Shown here piece by piece: positions 8,417 to 16,878 of a stretch of 64,000 nucleotides of DNA (position 1 is the stretch's first letter; each line of letters opens with the position of its first letter). Source of the DNA: CAWIHA01 sp963835855 (GTDB lineage: Bacteria; Acidobacteriota; Terriglobia; Bryobacterales; Bryobacteraceae). The notes beneath the pieces were generated by a model. The model saw only the letters and a list, made by a program, of their open reading frames with translations, was not told the origin of the DNA and did not search any database. The translations under genes and the position numbers were made by a program. Where the stretch lies: NCBI GenBank assembly GCA_963835855.1, contig CAWIHA010000011.1, positions 15,176-79,175 on the forward strand, written 5' to 3'.

Positions 8417-9574
8417 TTAGGACGCGGCGGCGTGCACTCCCGCGCCTCGTTGCGCGGCCTTTCCCCCCGAGAGCTTTGCCCCGGCGCGCGCAGCCATCGC
8501 AGACGCAGGCATCCCTTCGGACTCCTTGACGAAGATCATGGCGTGGCTCTGCGTCTCGAAATCAACCGACAACCAATCGCCAGCCGAGAGCTGACCGCTC
8601 GCAACCAGGTTCGACATCGGTTGGATCAGATAACGCTCGATCGCGCGCTTGAGATAGCGCGCCCCATACCGCTGGTCCGTCCCCTCGCTAAGCAGGTGCT
8701 CCCGCGCGCCTTCCGTCAGCGTGAAACCAAACGGACTGGCGCAGTCGGCAAAGATGCGCCGTTGCACGCGGTGGAGCTCAATCCCCAAGACGCGCCTCAG
8801 TTCCGCCTCGCCCAGCGAATTGAATACGACGATCTTGTCGATGCGGTTGACGAATTCCGGCGTGAATTTGCGCCGCACGGCCTCCAAGGCAGCCTCGGAA
8901 ATCTTTTCGGGCTTGCACGCCTGCGGGGCGCCGGAAGCAAAACCCAGCCGGGGCCGCATAATGGCGCTCATCTGGGCGGCGCCCAGATTGCTGGTCATGA
9001 AGATCATCGTATCCGAGAAGTCCACGCGGCGATTGTCGCCGAGCGTCAGCGTGGCTTTGTCCAGGATGCCGAGCAGCAGGTTCCAGAGCGCGTCCGAAGC
9101 TTTCTCGATTTCGTCGAACAGCACGAAACTGATGTTCACATTTTCCGTGTGATAACGGTTCAGGATCTCCTGGCAGAGCAGCGGGAGCGTTTCGCGGTGG
9201 CCGAGATACCCGGGCGGTGAGCCGATGAGCTTCGCGATTTCATGGCTGTGCTGGAACTCGGCGCAATCGACCTTGATCACTGCCCCCGGGTTGTCCAGCA
9301 GCACCTCCGCGGTGGCCTCGACGATGCGGGTCTTGCCGGAACCGGTCGGCCCGAGGAAGAGAAAACTGCCGATAGGACGGCCACGCGCGCCCAGACCGGT
9401 CAAGTGCATCTGGTATACGCTGACGATCTGCTGAACCGCTTCATCCTGCCCAACAATGAGGTTGCGGAGGCCGGCTTCGAGCGCTGCCGCGCCCCGGCCC
9501 GTTTTCTGGGGGTCGAGCAGCGTGTGCGGATGCAAGGTGCTAGTTTTGCCCGGATTGTCGGATGGGGCCTTCAT
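8417..9574 (-). CDS. AAA+ ATPase resembling the second ClpB/ClpA module
   Basis: About 385 residues with a single AAA+ module. Walker A is GPTGSGKT, Walker B is VLFDEIEKA, sensor 1 is in FMTSNLG and the arginine-finger region is EFVNRIDKIV. It ends in a ClpB D2-small-like domain (YGARYLKRAIERYLIQPM). It has no N-terminal Clp repeats, no first AAA module and no zinc finger. The GSPPGYLGH loop corresponds to the Clp pore loop, so a threading or remodelling role is likely, but the substrate and partner are unknown. The ATG at 9574 is preferred; the frame stays open to an ATG at 9715, but the added sequence looks non-coding. Confidence 0.75.
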   Translation of the reverse strand: MKAPSDNPGKTSTLHPHTLLDPQKTGRGAAALEAGLRNLIVGQDEAVQQIVSVYQMHLTGLGARGRPIGSFLFLGPTGSGKTRIVEATAEVLLDNPGAVIKVDCAEFQHSHEIAKLIGSPPGYLGHRETLPLLCQEILNRYHTENVNISFVLFDEIEKASDALWNLLLGILDKATLTLGDNRRVDFSDTMIFMTSNLGAAQMSAIMRPRLGFASGAPQACKPEKISEAALEAVRRKFTPEFVNRIDKIVVFNSLGEAELRRVLGIELHRVQRRIFADCASPFGFTLTEGAREHLLSEGTDQRYGARYLKRAIERYLIQPMSNLVASGQLSAGDWLSVDFETQSHAMIFVKESEGMPASAMAARAGAKLSGGKAAQRGAGVHAAAS

Positions 9575-9971
9575 GTCATTCGCAGCAACCGGGCGGAGCG
9601 CGTCGCACCCGTTATAAGACGTATCGGCCCGTCTCCCGATTCGTGTAACGTTTCCCAACCATGCGGCTGGGTCACGCGGTGCGTTCACGGGCGCGGGGCG
9701 GGACAAGGCCGGCATTGTGGAATATGCGAAGGCAGCCTGCTGGTGTGCCTTCTCTCACGTCGCAGTGGGAACAATGGCCCCGGCTGCCTTCGCCATCGAC
9801 GACGCGGCGCGACCCTCGTTGTGGGTGTGCGACATGGAGATTAGGTGGAGCGGGCCTCCCAGTAGTCTTCGAGCTGGCCGTTGAGCCGACAGCGCGGAGC
9901 GCCGCCCGGTTGACCCCCTCGTTCCCCCGCCGCTATCATGGGAATGTCCCGCCACGAGAAGGAGGAACTCC
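9575..9971. other. Intergenic stretch between the AAA+ gene and tatA
   Basis: About 400 bases between divergent genes. I see no coding frame that resembles a protein, no tRNA and no clear hairpin. It must contain the promoters for both flanking genes. The AAGGAGGA before the GTG of tatA lies at its right edge. Confidence 0.4.
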
Positions 9972-10445
9972 GTGGGTCCGCTGGGTGTGCAAGAGATCAT
10001 CGCTATATTCATCCTTGCCTTGCTCCTTTTCGGCCCAAAAGAGCTTCCCCGGATAGCGAGGCAGATCGGGAGGGCTCTCACCGAGTTCCGCCGCGCTTCG
10101 AATGAGTTGAAGGCGACTTTTGACCGGGAATTGAGCAACCTGGAGCGGGAGGACAAATCCATCAAGGAAGTGACGCGGAATTACCTTCCGGACTATTATC
10201 GTTACGGCGACGACTACGGATACGAGCCTTCTTATAGCGACGCGGCGACGCCCAGTGCTGCGCCGAATGATCCCACCGCGACAGCCACGTTGGCAGTAAG
10301 CGCTCCTGCAACTCAGGGCGCTGAATCCAAATCCGGGACGGCTCCGGAAGGCACGGTTTCTACGGGCGCTCCGGAAGCGCCAGCCGCCGAGGTTGGAGCG
10401 GCCGAGGGTACGCCGTCCGCCCAGTCGAAAGTCAAAGAGTTTTAG
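9972..10445 (+). CDS. tatA: Sec-independent translocase protein TatA/TatB family
   Basis: 157 residues. It begins with a short membrane helix and the TatA/B hinge (GVQEIIAIFILALLLFGPKELPRIARQIGRAL), followed by an amphipathic helix and a long, disordered, Ala/Pro/Thr-rich tail. TatA forms the protein-conducting element for folded twin-arginine substrates; TatB forms the receptor with TatC. The long tail and Glu in the FGPKELP hinge are compatible with either; only one such gene is present here, so it may serve both roles. Start GTG at 9972 with an AAGGAGG site. tatC follows about 22 bases downstream. Confidence 0.88.
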   Translation: MGPLGVQEIIAIFILALLLFGPKELPRIARQIGRALTEFRRASNELKATFDRELSNLEREDKSIKEVTRNYLPDYYRYGDDYGYEPSYSDAATPSAAPNDPTATATLAVSAPATQGAESKSGTAPEGTVSTGAPEAPAAEVGAAEGTPSAQSKVKEF

Positions 10446-10467
10446 AGCCAGGACGCAGAGGTTCGGC

Positions 10468-11604
10468 TTGCAGGACGAACAAAACGGGGCACACGCGCCT
10501 GAATCACCACCGGAATCGGCCACGGGGACGCCCAATACGCCCGCGGCCGATTCCTATGATTCGTACACTGCCGGCGCGGTCGAGACGGCGCGGGTTGCGG
10601 GGATAGGGAGTGTGGCGGCCGTGGTGACCCAGCCTGCTGCTGCGCCCGGAAGGAAGGGCCGCGGCGGCGGGTCGAAAACGCCTCCTCCACCCGGCGGGGG
10701 CGGCGGGGACGGCGGCGGCGAGGACGAGGAAGAAGGCATGCTCCGCATGTCTTTCCTCGATCACCTGCAAGAGCTGCGCAGCCGCATTTTCAAGGCCCTG
10801 GCCGGTGTCGTCGTCGCATTCCTGATCTGCCTGACTTTCGCGAACGAACTCTGGAATTTCGTCAGCGAGCCGGCGGTGTATGCTCTGCACCAGCTTGGGT
10901 TTCAGGAAAGGCTCGTGCAGATCACCCCGATGGAGACGTTCAGCACCGTGTGGGTGAAGCTGCCGATGCTGGCCGCGATATTCCTAGCTTCGCCGTGGGT
11001 GCTGTACCAAGCATGGGCGTTTGTCGCGCCGGGCCTGTACAGGCGCGAGCGCCGCTGGGCGGCTCCGTTTGTAATTTGTTCAGCCGGTCTCTTCATTTTG
11101 GGCGGACTGTTCGCCTACTTCATCGCTTTCCGGTTCGCCCTGACGTTCCTGCTCGGCATGGGGCGCGATCTTCGCATACAGCCGATGGTTTCGGTGACCG
11201 AATATTTCGACCTGTTCGTGAACGTGATCCTGGGCATCGGGCTGGTGTTCGAACTGCCAGTGCTGATCTTCTTCCTGACGCTTTTGCGCATCGCATCGCC
11301 CGGTTTTCTGCTGCGCCACAGCCGCTACGCCATCCTGATCATCACCATTATTGCCGCGGTGGTGACTCCGACTCCCGACGTTTTCAACATGATGCTATTC
11401 GCCGTGCCCATGTGCATGCTGTTTTACGTCGGCATTTTTGCGGGATATTTGCTGGTCCTGCACCGCGAACGCCGGCGCTTCCCCTGGAGAAGAGTATTGC
11501 CTTGGGTGCTGGTGCCGCTGCTGATTATGGCCGGCGCGCTGTATTTCGCAACCGCCAAATACGGCTACCATTTCGTGGCGCACTGGCCGTTTCTGAGCCG
11601 GTAA
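10468..11604 (+). CDS. tatC: Sec-independent translocase TatC with a long N-terminal extension
   Basis: The TatC core starts at MSFLDHLQELRSRIFKAL and has six predicted membrane helices with family motifs (VWVKLPML, SPWVLYQAWAFVAPGLYRRERR, SVTEYFDLFVNVILGIGLVFELPVLIFF). It forms the twin-arginine signal receptor with TatB. Before the core lie about 90 residues rich in Pro, Gly, Ala and acidic residues, including a poly-Gly/Pro run. The start is uncertain: TTG 10468 after an AGAGG gives 378 residues; ATG 10738 would give a conventional TatC without the extension. Directly downstream of tatA and surely co-transcribed. Confidence 0.9.
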   Translation: MQDEQNGAHAPESPPESATGTPNTPAADSYDSYTAGAVETARVAGIGSVAAVVTQPAAAPGRKGRGGGSKTPPPPGGGGGDGGGEDEEEGMLRMSFLDHLQELRSRIFKALAGVVVAFLICLTFANELWNFVSEPAVYALHQLGFQERLVQITPMETFSTVWVKLPMLAAIFLASPWVLYQAWAFVAPGLYRRERRWAAPFVICSAGLFILGGLFAYFIAFRFALTFLLGMGRDLRIQPMVSVTEYFDLFVNVILGIGLVFELPVLIFFLTLLRIASPGFLLRHSRYAILIITIIAAVVTPTPDVFNMMLFAVPMCMLFYVGIFAGYLLVLHRERRRFPWRRVLPWVLVPLLIMAGALYFATAKYGYHFVAHWPFLSR

Positions 11605-11694
11605 TCGCGCCGGGGAGCATCCGGACCCGCTGGATTCCATTTGCATTTCGTTATACGATTATCAAGGCCAGTCCGGGAAATTGGGGGTAATCGG

Positions 11695-11976
11695 GTGGAC
11701 CTCTACAAGGTCATTCGAACGCTCTGCGAGGAAAAGAAGCGGCTCGATCGGTTGATCGAGTCGGTGGAGCAGCTTCAGGCTCGCGGAGACCCAGAGCAGG
11801 CCGCGAGCGCGCGGTCGCACCGGGGGCGCAAAGAGATGAGTCCTGAGGAGAGGCGGCAAGTCTCCGAGCGAATGCGAGAGTATTGGGCCGCGCGCCGGCA
11901 AAGGCCGGCCGCCGAAGTATCGGAAGCTGCCGGCAGCGAAGCCGCCCTGGCCGCCATCATCCACTCTCGATCTTGA
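11695..11976 (+). CDS. Small basic coiled-coil-like protein of unknown function
   Basis: 93 residues from a GTG at 11695 (VDLYKVIRTLCEEKKRLDRLIESVEQL). The N-terminal half is a charged helix with heptad-like Leu/Ile spacing. The C-terminal half holds a basic patch (SHRGRKEMSPEERRQVSERMREYWAARR) in which RGRK resembles an AT-hook core. A role in binding nucleic acid is possible but unproven. The same organisation is common in small conserved proteins of Acidobacteria. An open frame extends upstream to 11641, but GTG 11695 gives the natural N-terminus. Confidence 0.6.
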   Translation: MDLYKVIRTLCEEKKRLDRLIESVEQLQARGDPEQAASARSHRGRKEMSPEERRQVSERMREYWAARRQRPAAEVSEAAGSEAALAAIIHSRS

Positions 11977-12066
11977 GAGCCCGCATCCCCACGGATCAGC
12001 GAGTCGCAGCCAGACCCTGACGCGTGCCCCGGGAATGTTAGGATGGAAGGGCAGCGTATCTAGTGT

Positions 12067-12142
12067 GGGCGGCTAGCTCAGCTGGGAGAGCACGGCGTTC
12101 GCAACGCCGGGGTCGTGGGTTCGAATCCCATGCCGTCCACCA
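12067..12142 (+). tRNA. tRNA-Ala (anticodon CGC)
   Basis: A complete cloverleaf can be drawn. Acceptor GGGCGGC pairs with GCCGTCC (one G-U), the D arm is GCTC...GAGC, the anticodon arm is CGGCG-TTCGCAA-CGCCG with anticodon CGC, and the T arm contains TTCGAAT. The discriminator A and the CCA end are encoded. It reads GCG codons for alanine. A reading frame across it on the other strand is the usual artefact over tRNA genes. Confidence 0.95.
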
Positions 12143-12491
12143 AACCTTTGCTTTTAGAATCGGCGGATATAGGCTTGTTCTCGCCCCTGTGCCATAAATG
12201 TGCCAGAAGCGCGGTGATTTGGGCCTGACGGTGTGCTCTCCACTTGGCGTACTGCTTGCGCGCGATAGTCGGGCTGTTGCCACGCCTGGCAAAGTGCGTT
12301 GAACAGGATGTTGTCAGTTGGGGCGAATCTTCACAGCGGCTTAACGATGGGGCAACGTCCGGCTCCTAAACTGAGACTGGTTCACATCCTAAGTAGGCTC
12401 GCTACCCACCGCCAAGGCGCCGGGTTCCGCACACACTCCGGAATTCGGCGCTCCTCCCTGACCCGCGCTGGCGGAGCGCCGTCGGCATCCC
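12143..12491. other. Intergenic stretch downstream of tRNA-Ala
   Basis: About 350 bases without a supported gene. On the minus strand a short open stretch (about 12310 down to 12150) reads THFARRGNSPTIARKQYAKW and ends inside the tRNA. It has no start codon or ribosome site and I cannot assign it to a family. A tRNA-adjacent integrase relic is conceivable but not supported. Confidence 0.35.
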
Positions 12492-12935
12492 TCACCTCCC
12501 CGACGATCCAAACCCGCCATCGCCGCGGTTCGTCTCGCTCAGCTCCGATTCGTCCCATTCCACTGGCTCGTAGCGCGCAATGACGAGCTGCGCAATGCGG
12601 TCGCCCCGGCGGATGTGGTAGGGCTCGCGGCCCAGGTTGAGCAGGATGATCCGGATCTCGCCGCGGTAGCCGGGGTCGATGGTCGCCGGGCTGTTTGGCA
12701 GAGTGATCGCGTGTTTCAGCGCGAGGCCGCTGCGCGGGCGCACCTGCGCCTCGTATCCGGCCGGCAGCTCGATGGCAATCCCGGTTGCCACGCTCTTCGG
12801 CATGCCGGGATCGAGCAGGGTGTCTTCGGCCGCCGCGATGTCAAGGCCCGCGTCTTCTCGCGGCCCGTGCGCATACGCGGGCAGCAGTGCTTCGGGGCGC
12901 AGCCGCTTGATTTTCAATCGCATGGAACCTGTCAT
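12492..12935 (-). CDS. dut: dUTP diphosphatase
   Basis: 147 residues with all trimeric dUTPase motifs: AGLDIAAAED (1), RPRSGLALKH (2), ATIDPGYRGEIRI (3), RGDRIAQLVI (4) and the flexible C-terminal GDGGFGSSGR (5). It hydrolyses dUTP to dUMP and pyrophosphate, keeping uracil out of DNA and supplying dUMP for thymidylate synthesis. A second Met four codons in (MRLKIKRL) could also be the start. It is divergent from the thyX-like gene with only 31 bases between the starts, so the two steps of dTMP synthesis from dUTP are probably controlled from one shared promoter region. Confidence 0.95.
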   Translation of the reverse strand: MTGSMRLKIKRLRPEALLPAYAHGPREDAGLDIAAAEDTLLDPGMPKSVATGIAIELPAGYEAQVRPRSGLALKHAITLPNSPATIDPGYRGEIRIILLNLGREPYHIRRGDRIAQLVIARYEPVEWDESELSETNRGDGGFGSSGR

Positions 12936-12966
12936 GATAGCGCGCTCGCGGTATCATAACGGGTTC

Positions 12967-14400
12967 ATGCCCGAGCGTCCGAAGCGCGTGGTGGCCGTTG
13001 CGCCCATGCCGCCCGAAAAGTGCGCCTATGCGCTGGCGCGTTACAGCCGCTCGCCCGATTCCATCCGCGAGTCGCTCGACTGGGTGCGCGCGCACGATTC
13101 CGAGAAGTTCTTCGAGCACTATTATTTTCAGTACGGTCACGCCTCCATCGCCGACCTCGGCCATACGGTCCTCTGCTTCGAAGGCATCTCGGAGCTCGCG
13201 GCCACCGAAATCGAGGATGAGCCGCTCTGGGACGGCCAGGCGAAATCCTCCCGTTACCAGGATTTCTCGCGATCCGGCTGGATCGTGCCGCCCGAGTTCT
13301 CGCCCGAAGATCGGCAAACATACCAACGCGCCGCCGAGAAACTGCTCGCGGCCTATCAGAAGGTACATGCGGCCGCGGCTGAGCACCTGCGCTCGCGCCT
13401 GCCGCGCCCCGAAGACATGAAGCCGGACGCTTACGAACGCAGCATCGCGGCGCGCGCGTTCGACGTCGCGCGGTACCTGTTGTTCCTGGGTGTACCGACC
13501 AACATCGGGCAGGTCGCGAGCATTCGCACGCTCGAAAAGCAGGTGCGGCGCCTGCGGGCATCCGAATACGAGGAATTGCGCAGCCTCGCTTCGGAAATCG
13601 CGGAAGCGTGCGCCTCGAAGCCGGACTATGTATGGGACCCGGCCGTTCCCGGCGAGCCTCTGTGTCCTACGCTGGCGCGGCACGTCGATCCCGAACGCCA
13701 ACTCGCCGAAATACGCAAAGGCTTGCGCCAATGGGCCGCGCAGAACCTGCCTCCGCGCGCCGGGCTGGAGCCGGGCCGTGTGGACCTGCTGCGGCCCGCC
13801 AGCGCCGCGGCCGATATTGTCGCGACGCTCCTCTACCCGGTTACGGACCGGCCGTTCCGCGAGTTGTATGAGCTGGCCGCCGGTTGGGCGCCGAAGATGC
13901 GCGGCGAAGTCATCGACGCCGCCATCCGCTCACGCGGGCGCCGCGACGAGTTGTCGCGCGGATTCCGCAGCGGCCTGTACGCGTTCGACTTCGTGATCGA
14001 CATCGGGGCCTGGCGCGATCTGCACCGGCACCGCCGCTGCCAGCAGTTCCGGCAACCATTCTCGGCTCGGCTCGGCTTCGAGACCCCGGCCGCCGTCGCG
14101 GAAGCCGGCATGAGCGCTGCCTATGAATCGGCGATGCGCGAAACCATTGCAACCGTGCACTCGCTCGAGCCGCCGGGAGCGCACTACCTGGTCCCGTTCG
14201 GAGCGCGCTCGCGGTTCCTGTTCAAGACGGATTTCGCGGAAGCCGAGTACATTATCCGCCTGCGCAGCGGCGTGAAGGGCCACTTCAGTTACCGCCAAAT
14301 CGCCTGGGAAATGAAGCAGAAGATGGAACAACTCGAGCCGGAACTGGGCCGGCTGATCGACGCTACTCCGCCCTGGGTCGAGGACCCGCTGAAACGCTAA
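12967..14400 (+). CDS. thyX: Double-length flavin-dependent thymidylate synthase-like protein
   Basis: 477 residues, about twice a normal ThyX. Two ThyX-like halves can be seen. Half 1 has FFEHYYFQYGHASIADLGHT and FEGISELAATEIED, then SSRYQ (94-98): it keeps the SxRY end of the signature but not RHR. Half 2 has DLHRHRRCQQFRQPFSARLG (residues 351-370) with R354-H355-R356, but lacks the SxRY end. The normal RHR(x7)SxRY motif is thus divided between the halves. ThyX makes dTMP from dUMP using FAD, NADPH and methylene-THF; pairing with divergent dut supports a role with dUMP. Activity of this long form is inferred, not shown. Only a weak ribosome site precedes ATG 12967. Confidence 0.8.
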   Translation: MPERPKRVVAVAPMPPEKCAYALARYSRSPDSIRESLDWVRAHDSEKFFEHYYFQYGHASIADLGHTVLCFEGISELAATEIEDEPLWDGQAKSSRYQDFSRSGWIVPPEFSPEDRQTYQRAAEKLLAAYQKVHAAAAEHLRSRLPRPEDMKPDAYERSIAARAFDVARYLLFLGVPTNIGQVASIRTLEKQVRRLRASEYEELRSLASEIAEACASKPDYVWDPAVPGEPLCPTLARHVDPERQLAEIRKGLRQWAAQNLPPRAGLEPGRVDLLRPASAAADIVATLLYPVTDRPFRELYELAAGWAPKMRGEVIDAAIRSRGRRDELSRGFRSGLYAFDFVIDIGAWRDLHRHRRCQQFRQPFSARLGFETPAAVAEAGMSAAYESAMRETIATVHSLEPPGAHYLVPFGARSRFLFKTDFAEAEYIIRLRSGVKGHFSYRQIAWEMKQKMEQLEPELGRLIDATPPWVEDPLKR

Positions 14401-14519
14401 GGCTGGTTTCGGCAGCCGTAAGGGCGAGTGGGCTGTGCCTTTTGCCCCGAACTCTACAGCCCGCAACCTGCATCCCCCACAACCGGCATCCTATGATCTA
14501 CACCGGCGAGCGCAGCGAG

Positions 14520-15035
14520 CTACAGCCTCTGTGAGGGCGGGCCGATGAGCCGGTCCAGCTTTTCAAACAGCTCCTTACCGTCGAAGACCTCTTTTGTCGC
14601 GGAGCCGTACTCGTAATCGCCGACGATCATTCCGTCCCGGCCGATGATGTACAGGTGCGGGAAATTGATCGCCGGGGTCAGTGGCCGGATATAAGAGTAC
14701 GCCATCTGGCCGCAATCGAAGAGGAATGTGGCGCTGAGATGGTTCTCTTGGGCAAATCGCGCAGCCGTGGCAGTGGTGTCAGGCGGAAGCAGGACCGAGA
14801 GCACCGCAACGCGGGAGCCATATCGCGTTTTCGCCTCTTCGAGCACGTGCGAGAACGTCTGGCAGTGTGAGCAATCCGTCTTCATAAAATCGAGCAGCAC
14901 GACCTTGCCGCGGTAATCCTGAAGATCGTGGATCTGCTGATTCGCGTCTGGCAGCGCGAACCCCGGTGCCCGCCGCGCCTGCTGTGCCTGCGACAGCGCC
15001 AGAGAGAGAAAAATGCCAATGGATAACAATCGCAT
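14520..15035 (-). CDS. Secreted thioredoxin-like / AhpC-TSA family protein
   Basis: 171 residues. A signal peptide (MRLLSIGIFLSLALSQA) precedes a redoxin domain starting at APGFALPDANQQ. The redox site is TDCSHCQ, a CxxC in which the usual Trp before the first Cys is Asp, and the cis-Pro is in NFPHLYIIG. It should act in the periplasm as a thiol-disulfide reductase or peroxiredoxin-like protein of the TlpA/ResA type. The start was placed at ATG 15035 because the signal peptide begins there; the open frame upstream is unrelated. The partner is unknown. It is divergent from the next gene. Confidence 0.75.
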   Translation of the reverse strand: MRLLSIGIFLSLALSQAQQARRAPGFALPDANQQIHDLQDYRGKVVLLDFMKTDCSHCQTFSHVLEEAKTRYGSRVAVLSVLLPPDTTATAARFAQENHLSATFLFDCGQMAYSYIRPLTPAINFPHLYIIGRDGMIVGDYEYGSATKEVFDGKELFEKLDRLIGPPSQRL

Positions 15036-15204
15036 ACGGCTAAGGTAACACGCGAAGCAGCGGCAGCACACCCTTGCTGGCCTGGTTGCTATTGAGTGAA
15101 GCGCGATCTTTGAGATTCGCGGCGGAATCGGAGTCTGCATAGCCGCGCCACTCTGGTTCGATTTGCGCCTTTTCCTCCACGCCAGTACAATAAATGGGCC
15201 GCAT

Positions 15205-16713
15205 ATGCTCTCAAGGCCCGCCACAAAAGCCCAGCGGGCAGTTGCCACACTAGTTCTCGCTGCGGCACTTGTCCCCTCGGCTCTGCTCGCGTGGTCGTAT
15301 CGGGAGATGCCGCACTTTGGTCTGCCAGCCGACGACGGTGTCTACTGGGTTTCTGCAAAGAGTCTGGCTGCCGGGGATGGCTACCGAATTCTTAGTTTTC
15401 CCGGACAGCCATATCAAACGAAGTATCCGCCGCTCTACCCCCTTCTGCTATCGGGCGTCTGGCGCATCAGCCCGGAGTTTCCCGCGAATCTGAGGTGGGC
15501 CACATGGTTCTGCTGGATCTTTCTGCCTGTCCTGCTCGTGCTCTGCCGGCAGTATTTCCGCGGCCTGGGATTCTCTGAGTGGGGGGCAATCGCTGTTTGT
15601 GCGGCTTGTGCTGTCAGTTGGGATGTCATGTTTTTCAGTATCTGCATGCTCTCTGAATTGCCCTGTCTTTGTCTGCTCCTGGGATGCTTTGCGGTGACCG
15701 AGGTGGCTATGCGATGGAAACGCGGGTTTCTAGCGGCACTCGCGGCAGGCGTTCTGGCTGGCGGCGCATACCTGACCCGCACAGCGACGCTGCCCCTGCT
15801 CGTCGCTGGGCCACTCTACTTCGCGTTGCGCCGGAGATTCCGCTTCACTGCTCTATTCACGCTGGGGATGGCGCCATTCGTCATCGCTTGGAATTTCTGG
15901 GTGCGCACACACGCCTGCCATGCACGGGATCCCCTCTCGGCGGCGTACACGGATTATTTCCAATACTATTTCTCGAACTTTACCTGGCGCGCCGTACCTA
16001 GAGTTGTGTTCGAGAATCTGCCGGGCCTGTTTTCTAGCGTGGGGGGGCTGTTGGTCATCCAGGATGGGTCCTTTCTTGGGTGGCTGATCTCCAGTCTGGT
16101 TGGGCTCGCGGCAGTCGTGGGCACGTTCCTGCTGGCGCGCAAGCACGGCCTCTCCGCTTATCATCTGTTCGCAGTGCTGTATCTGCTGCAAATCGCTGTG
16201 TGGCCCCAAGGCACCGGCAGGCACTGGGAGCGGCTCATGCTGCTGCTGCTTCCGTTATTTCTTGGCGGACTGGTAGTCCTGTGCGAATCTCTCTTCAAGT
16301 CCGGATTCGCGCTCTTCTGGTTGGGCTTGCTGCTGGTGATCGCGGCCTCTTCCGCGCGTTTACCGGCCACGGTCCGCGAGAGCCGGGCGGAACTGGCCGG
16401 CAATCTCCAGGCGTATCAGTGGATCCGCAAGAATACGGACCCGGATACAAGGTTTCTGGCGAATCTCGATACTGCGCTTTATCTTTATACCGGCCGCCTA
16501 GCATGCCGGTTCATGCTTCCCAAAGGGGAGGGCGGGTATGGGCATGAGGATCAGAACCCAAGAGATTACGTGTTGTCCTACGTCAGGGTCCACCACCTGA
16601 GCTACTTGGTGGATAGTGTCTTTTTCGGCAGCGCGGGTTTCATCGATCCCAACCGGCAATTGCGGAGAGTGAAGGTGTTCGGCCAAACTTCGATAATCGA
16701 GCTGCCGAGATAA
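15205..16713 (+). CDS. GT39/ArnT-like multi-pass glycosyltransferase
   Basis: About 502 residues with some ten hydrophobic segments. It has an N-terminal membrane helix followed by an extracytoplasmic loop with DDGVYWVSAKSLAAGDGYRI and PGQPYQTKYPPLYPLLL. This DD motif and the KYPPLYP sequence are typical of PMT/ArnT-type (GT-C) glycosyltransferases that use polyprenyl-phosphate sugars. The C-terminal 120 residues form a soluble domain (QAYQWIRKNTDPDTRFLANLDT), as in related dolichyl-phosphate-mannose mannosyltransferase-like proteins. Donor and acceptor are unknown. The Met at 15205 precedes the first helix; an upstream in-frame Met is less likely. Confidence 0.7.
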   Translation: MLSRPATKAQRAVATLVLAAALVPSALLAWSYREMPHFGLPADDGVYWVSAKSLAAGDGYRILSFPGQPYQTKYPPLYPLLLSGVWRISPEFPANLRWATWFCWIFLPVLLVLCRQYFRGLGFSEWGAIAVCAACAVSWDVMFFSICMLSELPCLCLLLGCFAVTEVAMRWKRGFLAALAAGVLAGGAYLTRTATLPLLVAGPLYFALRRRFRFTALFTLGMAPFVIAWNFWVRTHACHARDPLSAAYTDYFQYYFSNFTWRAVPRVVFENLPGLFSSVGGLLVIQDGSFLGWLISSLVGLAAVVGTFLLARKHGLSAYHLFAVLYLLQIAVWPQGTGRHWERLMLLLLPLFLGGLVVLCESLFKSGFALFWLGLLLVIAASSARLPATVRESRAELAGNLQAYQWIRKNTDPDTRFLANLDTALYLYTGRLACRFMLPKGEGGYGHEDQNPRDYVLSYVRVHHLSYLVDSVFFGSAGFIDPNRQLRRVKVFGQTSIIELPR

Positions 16714-16878
16714 ATGGGACCTGCGGGTTGGTTAAGGTATTTGTGGAATCCGCAGTCACGGACTGCTCGCGAGTGCGGCACGGAGGCGCTCGGCGCGTTA
16801 CGGGGAGAGCGGCGGCGAACTCGGGCCGGTGCTAAGCGGAAAGCGCCAGGCTCCGGAGCCGCGGCTATACTGATACGT

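Noticed and set aside
10663..10740. GC-rich run coding poly-Gly/Pro before the TatC core as a possible sequence error
   Set aside because: The frame stays open and in phase on both sides, so no indel is needed; it is more likely a disordered linker, or 5' untranslated sequence if the ATG at 10738 is the true start.
12038..12292. 84-aa reading frame across tRNA-Ala on the minus strand (contains WWTAWDSNPRPRRCERR)
   Set aside because: This is the usual spurious translation over a tRNA gene; the cloverleaf explains the sequence.
12143..12310. Possible integrase or other gene relic downstream of tRNA-Ala
   Set aside because: The open stretch has no start, no ribosome site and no motif such as the Arg...His-x-x-Arg...Tyr set of tyrosine recombinases.
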